From: Mesostigma viride
Taxonomy: Eukaryota > Streptophyta > Mesostigmatophyceae > Mesostigmatales > Mesostigmataceae
DNA: 33,500 nucleotides
Direction: 5' to 3'
NCBI GenBank assembly: GCA_009746045.1
Contig: RPFO01000079.1
Span: 2,088,844-2,122,343 of the forward strand
Shown: piece by piece, positions 9,927 through 21,900 of the stretch
Layout of the letters: each line of letters opens with the position of its first letter
Numbering within the stretch: position 1 is the first letter of the stretch
Translations under genes and position numbers: made by a program
Notes under the pieces: generated by a model
Told to the model about the DNA's origin: nothing
The model's input: only the letters and a program-made list of their open reading frames with translations
Database searches by the model: none

Positions 9927-12900
9927 ATGGCGGACGCTGCAAGTCCCGGGGGGGCACCTCCCCTCACCCCCCAGGGTGGGGCGCGGCGGCACCGCGTGAC
10001 CCCCCCCTGGGTGCGGGACCTGCGGCGCCGCTTCATGGACACGGTGGTGGAGCCGGTGGGCGTGCTGCTGCAGGACGACATCACGCGGCGGCTGCTGATC
10101 ACGCTGGGCCTGCTGACGCTGTTCCGCTTCGGCTCGTTCGTGCCCATCCCGGGATATGAGCGCCGCTTTGTGCCGGAAAACCACATACTCCAGATCAATG
10201 GCGTGCTGGGTGAGTGGCTCGTCAGGGAAAGGTTCACTCCAACGATTGTTTGCCTCTGTTGGGTGCACTGTAGCTTTGCACATGTGCGTGTCGTGGGTGG
10301 GTGAGGACCACATACCTCAGATTGACGGCCTGCTGGGTGAGTTCTCCTTCCGTTGCATTCGTGCGCCTCCGTTAGGTGGGCGGTTCATGCGTTTGCGTGA
10401 CTCTGTCGTGTGCGCATGCGTTTGCATGCCTTTGTTGTGTACGCGGTTGCTTTTCGAGGCAAGCACTTAGAGAGTGGGGGGGAAAGGGAGGGATCTGAAA
10501 ATATCAATACAGTGACAATGCAACCATCGAAATGGCATGTTTACGTAGTTAGCACCATAAACCTGTTAGATCATCGTGGATGGGGGTACGCAACAAGTCT
10601 TTGAAGGGGATGGCCTGGGATGTTGCATGAACAATTATTGGATCCACGAGTGCACCCATGATTGTGTAGCCTGATTGCTGAACTGTGTCGCCTGTAAAGG
10701 ATGTTGGGAGCATGGCTGTAGACAGGGGCCAGGGGGTTGCAGCGCGGGTGGCACCCTGGCCCGAGCGGAGGCATGCGATGATCATCCTGGTATTTGTTAT
10801 TGGTGATGTAATATTAATTATTGGTGATCTAGTATCTATTATCAATTATGTAGTATTTGGGCGTAGTAATCAAATATCTCATGATGGCCCATGCGACTGT
10901 ATCGTGCGCGCACTGTATTGTACCCACGTATAAATAATAATGTGCTACTATATCATGTATATAGTAGCATGTACTACTGTATAAAGTAGCATACTACTCT
11001 ATCATGTATATAGTAGCATGTACTACTGTATAAAGTAGCATACTACTATATCATGTATACAGTAGCATGTACTACTATATAATATAGTATACTACTCGAT
11101 CATGTATACTGTAGCATGTACTACTGTATTAAGTAGCATACTACTATATCATGTATATAGTAGCATGTACTACTGTATAAAGTAGCATACTACTATATCA
11201 TGTATATATTAGCATGTACTGCTGTATTAAGTAGCATACTACTATATAATGTATACAGTAGCATGTACTACTGTATAAAGTAGCATACTACTATATCATG
11301 TATACAGTAGCATGTACTACTATATAATATAGTATACTACTCTATCATGTATCTAGTAGCATACATGGGGCGTTTCCCTCTTTCCCTCTCCCCCCCCCCC
11401 TCTCCCCACCCTGCCCACAAAAACTCGCACGCGTGGATGGCCCTCTCTCCCTCGGGAGCTTCGTGCCCCGTCCCATGCCCCACTTTCCCCCTTACACTCA
11501 TCACTACCACCACCTCCACCACCATCGCCATCCCTGCCACCTCCACTATGGACATGACAAACCTCACCATCACAAACCTCACCACCTCCACCATTACAAG
11601 TAGACCTCGCCCCCACCAACCCAACATTTCAATAAACGTCACGCCCACCAACCCAACATTTCAATAAACGTCATCCCCACCGACCCAACATATCATTAAA
11701 CTTCAACCCCACCAAACCCAACAGAGGGCCTCGCGGACACAAGCGGCGCGACGAGCGACCTGGTCCTGAACTTGTTCACACTGGGCATCAGCCCCTACAT
11801 CTGCGCCTCCTTCCTCCTCCAGTTCCTGATGCTGCTCGACCCCTACCACAGGCAGCTGCGCAAGGACGGCAACACGCGCGCACTCAAGGCCAGCATGTGA
11901 GTGGTTTTTTGTAGGTCAAGTGCATTGTACCAAATCTGCCAACAAGGCCAGCGTTGTGGGTGGTGTTGAGGACAGCTGCCAAGTAAAGCCAGCATGTTAG
12001 TGGTGTTGAGGACAGCTGCCAAGTAAAGCCAGCATGTTAGTGGTGTTGAGGACAGCTGCCAATAAAGCCAGCGTTTGAGTGGTGTCGAGGACAGCTGCCA
12101 ACAAGGCCAGCGTTGTGGGTGGCGTACAGTAGAAGTTGCCAGCAGGTCTCGCAAAGAGGGTGGCCACTCTTGTTCCTGCCGTTGCGTCCCTCGATGTTCG
12201 GGGGCTAGAGGGACCGTTGCAGTTGGAATGGTATGACTAGGCAGGCAGCGAGTGTCCTTCGGTTGGTCAATTTCTTGATCTCACGACGGCCTTGCTGCTC
12301 GACAGTGACCAGCCATGTTTTGTGACCGTCTCAAGCATGATTGTAATTCTCTTCGTGGGTACTGATAGTGGGAGTGTATCTTACCCCGTTTGCTCCCCGT
12401 GTGCCCCCCTTGACTTTCTCCATCCCCATGGCCCGGCCCCCAACTCCACCCGCCCCGTCGCTCCCCTCTCCCCAAACGTGCCACCTGGCGGCGTGCAGGT
12501 CCCGCCTGGCCACCGCCTTCTCGTTCGTGCTCGCCGTCTTCACGGTGTGGACCGCGCGGCCCTTTGCGCTGTATAGCAGCTTCGGGTGAGTGAAGCTAGC
12601 CATTGACTTAGGATGACTTAGCTATTTGAACTGACATGCGCTTCTGTTGGGAAGTGCTGGAGCTATGAGGTCTTCCCTGTTGTCCTGCTGGGGGGAGCTG
12701 GAGCATGTGTATGAGTGTACACATCTCTGTTACTTAAACTCCTTTTCTTTGTGTTGCTCGCATACTCTCCCCCCCCCACGCACACACCCAACAGACATGC
12801 GCTGTTCACGGTTCTTTTGCTGGCGGGCGGGGCGTGCACCATCTCCTGGATCAGCGAGTTGATCTCAGACCATGGCCTGGGTAGGTTGAGTGGGGGTTAC

Positions 12901-15900
12901 AGTTTTGTGGTCGCGCCATAGTGACCAGGGCGGTGCAAGCACCATCTCTCGGATCAGCAAGGTCATCCTGTGCAAGATTCACGACACCGGGAAAGAAGGC
13001 AAAATTTTGACGACAAATTCAAGATGCCTTGACAGCGTGTATAACTGCGTTAGTACTTCGTACTCGCGCCCATATCTCTTCTCGATGTCTCCCCGTCCCG
13101 ACTCCCCCTCGCGGTTTGCAGGGTCTCTGCGAGCCGCGACCCTGCAATGGTCGCAGTTTGCAGTGAACCATATAAGAGACTAACTGATAAACACGTGGAC
13201 TGCGTCACGTTGATCAGACATGGTCGCTGCTAACCGCATGGCCGGTTTGCAGCGACCAAGCCCTTGAGCGGCGTACGGCTGCATGCCTGCTTTTTTGTTG
13301 TTACAACGTTACTAGAGAATGAAGGGGCATTAAGGGGTATGTGCCACCCCTTGTTGGAAACTTCAAATGGACGTTTTTCGTGTCTCGATTTGCGTACTTG
13401 TGGCACCCACCCCACCCCACGGGTGTACTCACAACGAATGTTCTAGACAGTCCTTGTTGTCGCTTGTCGCAGAATGTTCTAGACAGTCCTTGTTGTCGCT
13501 TGTCGCAGAATGTTCTAGACAGTCCTTGATGTCGCTCGTCGCAGAATGTTCTAGAAAGTCCTTGTTGTCGCTTGTCGCAGAATGTTCTAGAAAGTCCTTG
13601 TTGTCGCTTGTCGCAGAATGTTCTAGACAGTCCTTGTCGTCGCTGGTCGCAGAATGTTCTAGACAGTCCTTGTTGTCGCTTGTCGCAGAATGTTTTAGAC
13701 AGTCCTTGTTGTCCCTTGTCGCAGAATGTTTTAGACAGTCCTTGTTGTCGCTTGTCCTACAAACGGTGTGGCTGATCCCACAACACCTCAGCGTGAGGCA
13801 TCCCGTCCTTCAGCGGAACGGCTGGTGCCTGTGTCCGCGTGCTCGCATGGTCGCATGGTCGCATGGTCGCATGCTATGGCATGGTGGCCTACTTGCACCC
13901 CTGCATTCCTTTTGTCCTCACCTTGCACCAAATGCCAGGCCAGGGCGGCATGATCCATGAGAATAGATAAAGTTAATTTGTAGTTTGCATGCGCGTGTCT
14001 GGGTATGCGTCTGGGCTCCTGTGGTCATGGCCCAAGGGCTGCCAGGCCAGAGCAACATGATCATTGACTTGCAACGAATGACACGTGTGCATGCCTTGCA
14101 TGCCGAACGTGCGTGGTTGCAGGCCAGGGCGGCACGATGCTAATCGCTGTGTCGCTCGTCAACAGCTACATCAGCGCTCTGGAACGGCTCTCGGTGGAAA
14201 TCGCTGGTAAGGGTTTATCTGATCCAAGGTTCAAGGCTGTCGGGTGTGCCCTGTCGAGGTTGTACACATGTCAACCACTACATCAGCGCATTGGAGCGGC
14301 TGTCGGTAGAAATCGCGGGTACTGTTTTAGTGTCCTTCATGCGAGAGGAGGAGTCCTTTCAATTATTGTGCTATGGGCAGTGGCAGGCGGGTTCTGTGGT
14401 CGAAATTACACTACCCCTTGTGCCTCTCTTAGCCCCACACGAGATCCCGGTTCAAAAATAATGTGATGATATGATGGTAACAATACGCTGTCGAGGCCAG
14501 GCATGGTCACATGTATGTCCCCATAGACTGTCCCCTCCTCCCCCTTTTTTGGCCCCATATGATGCCACAGCTATTCAAGGCATGCCCCGACCGGTTGCCT
14601 CGTGTTGACGTACATACTGCGTATACACAGAGTCACAGACGCATGCCCTGGCGATCATGTGGGTGCATGCAACGTCAACACGATCGAAAGTCTTCTTCTG
14701 AACACCATGTGATTTGAAAACGTCTTTTGGCGGCCTTGGTCTGCTAACACCTTCCCTCCCTAAACTTAACATGTTCCCCCTTGTTTTCCCGTACTTTTCC
14801 CATTCACCCTCCCTCCCCTGCTCCTTCACGGCACCTACCTCCTCCCCCTCCCCCTCGGCCAGCTGGCATGGTCCCCCTGTCAACCGTCCCTCTGCTGCTG
14901 CTCGTCACCACGGTGACCGTGATGGGCGGCGTGGTGCTCACAGAGGCCGTGCACCGGGTCCCCATGGTCTACTTCCGCAACCCGGCCACGCCGCAGAAGA
15001 GGTGCGCTGGCTAGGGGCAAAAGAACCTATAATTAACTCCCTACCTCCGCAACCATGCCATCACAGAATAGGTAGGCTGACAGCTCTAGCTCCCTCTCCT
15101 CCGCAACACTGCCATCGCAGAAGAGGTAGGCTGGCCGCTCTAGCTCCCTTACCTCCGCAACCATGCCATTGCAGAAGAGGTAGGCTGGCAGCTCTAGCTC
15201 CCTTCATCTGCAACCATGTCACCAGAGGTGAGCTGGCAATATACCTCCTTAAATCATGTCCCCATCGGGGTAAAGCCAGTGGCGCATTCGGGTTCAAGGC
15301 GCCGATGAGTCCCGTTCTTGCGTGGGTGTTGAATGCGACCCTGTCGTTGCATCGTCCGGTTTCCTATTCTGTGTTAATGACGCCCATTTATGATCCATTT
15401 TTATGTCGCCGGAAGACGCCGGTGCCACATGCAATTAGCCATAAAAATACTACCATGGTTGGTTGGTAGCCATCTGTTACTGCATGGGAGTTTATATCAT
15501 CGATGCGCATCAATAGTGTTGCCAATGGGATACTGCCTTCGCCCACTAGACACGCTTTCCTTTGTCCAAGGCCCCGTCCTTGCTTCACGTAATCACTTAC
15601 TGACCCAGGCGTGCGATGCATCCAAAAGCCATGGCAGCTCACCTTTCGCAAACACTGTGTGCCCAATCGCAGTGGGCCTTACGGTAACACTCGGTCACCC
15701 TAGTGTCCTTCTTACTCCGCTAGTCCTACTCACCCCAGTATCCTACTTACCCCGCTTACCCGGCTTATCCCACCGATCTGCCTTTTCCTACATCTCCCAG
15801 CTTGATAACTCATCCCTTGCCTTTTGAACCTTGTAACCTTTCTAACCTTTTTACCCTTTTTACCCTTTTTAACCTTTTTAACCTTTTTACCCTTTTTAAC

Positions 15901-18900
15901 CTTTTTAACCTTTTTAACCTTTTTAACCTTTTTAACCTTTTTTACCTTTTTTACCTTTTTAACCTTTTTAACCTTTTTAACCTTTTTAACCTTTTTAACC
16001 TTTTTTACCTTTTTAACCTTTTTTACCTTTTTTACCTTTTTTACCTTTTTTACCTTTTTTACCTTTTTTACCTTTTTTACCTTTTTTACCTTTTTTACCT
16101 TTTTTACCTTTTTAACCTTTTTTACCTTTTTAACCTTTTTTACCTTTTTAACCTTTTTTACCTTTTTAACCTTTTTTACCTTTTGTACCTTTTGTACCTT
16201 TTCCACCTTTTGTACCTTTTGTACCTTTTGTACCTTTTGTACCTTTTTTACCTTTTGTACCTTTTGTACCTTTTGTACCTTTTTTACCTTTTTTACCTTT
16301 TTTACCTTTTTTTACCTTTTTTACCTTTTTTACCTTTTTTACCTTTTTTACCTTTTTTACCTTTTTTACCTTTTTTACCTTTTTTACCTTTTTTACCTTT
16401 TTTACCTTTTTTACCTTTTTTACCTTTTTTACCTTTTTTACCTTTTTTACCTTTTTTACCTTTTTTACCTTTTTTACCTTTTTTACCTTTTTTACCTTTT
16501 TTACCTTTTTTACCTTTTTTACCTTTTTTACCTTTTTTACCTTTTTTACCTTTTTTACCTTTTTTACCTTTTTTACCTTTTTTACCTTTTTTACCTTTTT
16601 TACCTTTTTTACCTTTTTTACCTTTTTTACCTTTTTTACCTTTTTTACCTTTTTTACCTTTTTTACCTTTTTTACCTTTTTTACCTTTTTTACCTTTTTT
16701 ACCTTTTTTACCTTTTTTACCTTTTTTACCTTTTTTACCTTTTTTACCTTTTTTACCTTTTTTACCTTTTTTACCTTTTTTACCTTTTTTACCTTTTTTA
16801 CCTTTTTTACCTTTTTTACCTTTTTTACCTTTTTTACCTTTTTTACCTTTTTTACCTTTTTTACCTTTTTTACCTTTTTTACCTTTTTTACCTTTTTTAC
16901 CTTTTTTACCTTTTTTACCTTTTTTACCTTTTTTACCTTTTTTACCTTTTTTACCTTTTTTACCTTTTTTACCTTTTTTACCTTTTTTACCTTTTTTACC
17001 TTTTTTACCTTTTTTACCTTTTTTACCTTTTTTACCTTTTTTACCTTTTTTACCTTTTTTACCTTTTTTACCTTTTTTACCTTTTTTACCTTTTTTACCT
17101 TTTTTACCTTTTTTACCTTTTTTACCTTTTTTACCTTTTTTACCTTTTTTACCTTTTTTACCTTTTTTACCTTTTTTACCTTTTTTACCTTTTTTACCTT
17201 TTTTACCTTTTTTACCTTTTTTACCTTTTTTACCTTTTTTACCTTTTTTACCTTTTTTACCTTTTTTACCTTTTTTACCTTTTTTACCTTTTTTACCTTT
17301 TTTACCTTTTTCACCTTTTTTACCTTTTTAACCTGCACAAGGTGCTTGGCTGCGCGCAATGCCCACGATGGCCTGTGCTACGTACTGTGCAGCCCACTCA
17401 TGTACTACTGCCCCACCCTGCTAAGGGCTATTTACTTCCACCCTTGCTTACTGCCACCTTTTCCGAGCTCTCACCTGTGCTAGCCTACCTCGAGCCTTGG
17501 CTAGTTGCCCTTATACCAGTCGCGGTAAGGCCAAGGAGGACCTGCCCTATGAACCCATCGATTATTAGTGAAGCACATGTACCCCGACGTGCCTGCTCCA
17601 GCCTTTGCTACCTGCACCATTCACATGCGCTTGGGAGCCTAAAGTGGACTTGCTGTATGTAGCAAGTGCCCGACTGTCTGAGTCAACCCATCATCCTATC
17701 TACTGCCACCATTCACACCACTTGGCCCCCTTTCACAGGCGCGTGGAGCCCAAAGTGGACCAGTACATCCCCTTCCGCATCGTGCCAGGTGGCATGGCGC
17801 CCATCCTCTACTCGTCCATCACACTCAACATGTTCAGCGTGACTGCCCAGTGAGTGGGACACTCTAGCAAGTGCAGCATTACGCCCATAGAGCATGGCTG
17901 TAAGTCATGGCCACCTTCTTTCTACTCCTCAATCACACTTGACGTGTTAATGTGGGCGCAGCATATTGGGAGCATAGCGGCAGGAACTAAGAGGGCCAGG
18001 GGCAGGTTCAGGTGCGGGTGCTGGCTTAGGTCCTGCGTGGCCCAAGCTGTGAGCGGGGCAGAGCAAACTATGGAGCTCTTAACACTTGTGAAGCATGGCC
18101 ATGGAGCATAGTGACCGACCATGGCTATAGATCATGACAGTAGGGATGCTCATGTACCAAGTATAACAAAAGGCGAGGATTGGCTATAGGTTATGACAAT
18201 AGGGAAGCTTACTTACCAAGTCAAATAGAACAGCAGGGCTTCGCAAGGACATGTTAATTACTCCTGGGGCTGCGGATGGGCCGCAATTGTCTGAATGCAT
18301 TGATTGGGGGCACACGGGCGCGCAAGGAGGCTTTCGAGTATGTTGCATGGGCTGGCAAACAAATGTTTGTAGGCTTGGGCTGCGATGCTGCTCGTCTGCC
18401 AGCATCATGCGTGGTTGCAGTGCTCTTCGATGTTGGGGCTGTCACAGTGTTTTTGCTAAGGGACCGGTACCGGTAATTCTCCGGTAATTACCGGTGCCCC
18501 CCCGGCCGACAGGTGATTGACCGTAGCAGGTAATATTGGGGCCTCTGGTTCTAAGGGGTGGAGGTGTGGGTGTATCTGGCGTCATTACTCTGAAACAAAA
18601 TAGTAAACCCTAAAAGCGAATCTCCAAACAGGTGGGTGGGTTCTGGCAGCATCAGCGCGTTTAAGTTGAGTGGCCACAAAGGTTGATAGACTACCTCATA
18701 AATTAATTGAAGCTCGGTATTATTAGTACGCTGTTTGAAATGCTCATCTTGCAGCTGGACAGGTCTGCCCTAGTCCATTTTTACTTACAGAATCGCAAAC
18801 CTTGCCCCTCCGCGCCCCGCCCCGCCCCGCCCTGCCCCGCCCCGCCCCGCCCCGCCCCGCCCCGCCCCGCCCCGCCCCGCCCCGCCCCGCCCCGCCCCGC

Positions 18901-21900
18901 CCCGCCCCGCCCCGCCCCGCCCCGCCCCGCCCCGCCCCGCCCCGCCCCGCCCCGCCCTGCCCTGCCCTTGCCCCTCCCCTTGCCGCTGTGCCCCTTGCTT
19001 CTGTGCGCAGCCCTGCGGTAGCGCGTTGGGTGCCCCCCGCGCTGCAGTTCAACCCGGCTGATTCCCCCGTGCTGTACCACACGTTCTACCTGCTGCTCGT
19101 GTTTGTGATGAACATGCTGGACCTGGTGAGTACGTTTGTGATGAACATGCTGGACCTGGTGAGTACGCTGCTCGTGTTTGTGATGAACATGCTGGACCTG
19201 GTGAGTACGCTGCTCGTGTTTGTGATGAACATGCTGGACCTGGTGAGTACGCGCATGTGCTGCTCGTGTTTGTGATGAACATGCTGGACCTGGTGAGTAC
19301 GCTGCTTGTGTTTGTGATGAACATGCTGGACCTGGTGAGTACGCTGCTCGTGTTTGTGATGAACATGCTGGACCTGGTGAGTAACATGCTGGACCTCGTG
19401 TTTGTGATGAACATGCTGGACCTGGTGAGTACGCTGCTCGTGTTTGTGATGAACATGCTGGACCTGGTGAGTAACATGCTGGACCTCGTGTTTGTGATGA
19501 ACATGCTGGACCTGGTGAGTACGCTGCTCGTGTTTGTGATGAACATGCTGGACCTGGTGAGTACGTTTGTGATGAACATGCTGGACCTGGTGAGTACGCT
19601 GCTTGTGTTTGTGATGAACATGCTGGACCTGGTGAGTACGCGCCTGCTGCTCGTGTTTGTGATGAACATGCTGGACCTGGTGAGTACGCTGCTTGTGTTT
19701 GTGATGAACATGCTGGACCTCGTGTTTGTGATGAACATGCTGGACCTGGTGAGTAACATGCTGGACCTCGTGTTTGTGATGAACATGCTGGACCTGGTGA
19801 GTGCTCGTGTTTGTGATGAACATGCTGGACCTGGTGAGTGCTCGTGTTTGTGATGAACATGCTGGACCTGGTGAGTACGCGCATGTGCACACGCTGGACC
19901 TGGTGAGATGTTGCTGCGTGAGGGTGGTGAATATGCTTTGTCCTTAGAGACCGAATGCCTAGGTTGTGGGTGGAGGATATGCCTTGTTCTTAGTGCCAAA
20001 ATACCTAGGTGGTGGGTGGTGGATATGCCTTGTTCTTAGTGCAAAGTACCTAGGTGGTGGGTGGTGGATATGCCTTGTTCTTGGTGCCGAAATATGTAGG
20101 TGGTGGGTGGTGGATATGCCTTGTTCTTAGTGCCAAGATACCTAGGTGGTGGGTGGTGGATATGCCTTGTTCTTAGTGCCGAAATATGTAGGTGGTGGGT
20201 GGTGGATATGCCTTGTTCTTAGTGCCAAAATACCTAGGTGGTGGGTGGTGGATATGCCTTTTACTTGGTGCCTGATTGCATAGCGTGTGGGTGGTGAATC
20301 GGCGGGACCTAGTGTGTGGCCGCTTCAATCCAGTGTCCCTCAGCCTCACAAGTGCGGGTTGAAATAGCCGAGCTTTGTGGGCTTGGTCAGGCTGGTATGG
20401 GCGAGTATTGGTGGGTGCTCTTTGACTGGCCTTGGGCTCATTTCGGTGCGTTGTATGGGTGAGTTGTGTTGGCGTGTTGTGTTGGTATTTGTCATGCTGT
20501 GGGGTTGGTGACCTGGACTAGTCAGGCATACATATGTGGACAAAGGGGGAAGGGGGGGGGGGGCAGTTGGAAGGGAGGGGGATATCAGTAGTTGTCAGGA
20601 TGAAAGGGGGGCTGAGCGTGCGGCAACGTTATGGCCATGTGCCTGACAAATCTCCAGCGCGTAATGGCTGGCAACTGCTGTGGGTGGTAAGGCCGCGTGA
20701 TAGCAAAGCACGGCGGATGCTTTCAATCATAGAAGTATACTATTGTCTCATATAGCAAAAGCACGGCGGATGCTTTCAATCATAGAAGTATACTATTGTC
20801 TCATATAGCAAAAGCACGGCGGATGCTTTCAATCATAGAAGTATACTATTGTCTCATATAGCAAAAGCACGGCGGATGCTTTGAATCATAGAAGTATACT
20901 ATTGTCTCATATGGCATGTATCTGATACGGCATATGCCTGATATCACAGCGCTGAGAAACCAATGACCAGGTACCCAGACATATAATCGAACGTCATTTT
21001 CTTTCTACCTGTCCCGCACCCCAGGAGAACAACCCGGCCGAGGTGGCCTCATCCATGAACAAGATGGACGCGCGCGTGCCTGGCGTGAGGCCTGGGGTTA
21101 GCACCGTCAAGTACTTGTCCTCGGTCCAACTGAGCGCACGGTTCTGGGGTAAGCACGTGCCACGCGCACCGCAGGCTCTCAGTGCATTGATTGAAAGCAA
21201 ATGATGATGTTGTGAAGCGACCAATGTTGTCCTCAGCATTAAGGACTTGTCCTCGGCGCAGCACATGCCTCTGGGGTACATGCGTGCCCCGCAAACCTTG
21301 TTCACATCGTAGTCGCTTTTTGCTGGTTGTTGAAGACTACAAGGGCTTCTGCGCGCACGTTTGTGACGTCGCTGCGCCGATTTGGCCTCTTCTGGCCTGT
21401 CCTTCTTTTCAATGCGTTGGACACACGCTTATGGTATGCATACTTGTCTTTCCTTGTCCTTTTTTCTTTCTTAAAATGCATACAGACGTACCCTGTACTC
21501 CCTCTTTAGTGCGAAGTGCTCCCATTCTCCCTGCCCTTTGCGATGCCCTTTGGATAATTGGTCGGGCCAAGGACTTGGAATGAAATTATACAGGCGTGTG
21601 CAGGTTGGATTCAACAGATGCCCACACTTTCTGCGCTCCTGACACGTGGGACGTGGCTCGTACTGTCGCGGTCATGATGACATCACCGCCAGGGGGCGTC
21701 GCCATCACCATCCTGGCCGGTGCGACCGCGGCCATGGAGCATGCCTGCCGAAAGTACCTCCACGTGAACATCGGATTCACTTCGCTGCTCATCATCGTGA
21801 GTGTGCCGCCCTCTCGTGCCCCATTTTACTGCCCCCTTTAATACTCCCTTCCCCCCCCCTTTAACTGCCCCCTTCACTGCCTCCTTTACTGGCCCGTATG

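Noticed and set aside
13434-13760. Regular 36-bp repeats considered as a CRISPR array
   Set aside because: The units are directly abutting with no unique spacers, and the context is a eukaryotic intron.
15821-17333. Interstitial telomere array
   Set aside because: The unit AAAAAAGGT differs from known green algal or plant telomere repeats (TTTTAGGG, TTTAGGG) in order and G count, and it lies inside a gene.
15730-17662. Reading frames of 397-612 codons with KKV, FYL or LPF repeats
   Set aside because: They follow from the 9-bp period of the ACCTTTTTT array inside a SecY intron; no start context or family signature.
18744-19082. Pro/Ala/Arg-rich frames over the CGCCC repeat
   Set aside because: Explained by the pentamer array upstream of SecY exon 8.
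19049-19999. Long minus-strand frames with repeated QVQHVHHKHE and SPGPACSSQT
   Set aside because: They are the complement of the exon 8 donor repeat array; no independent coding evidence.
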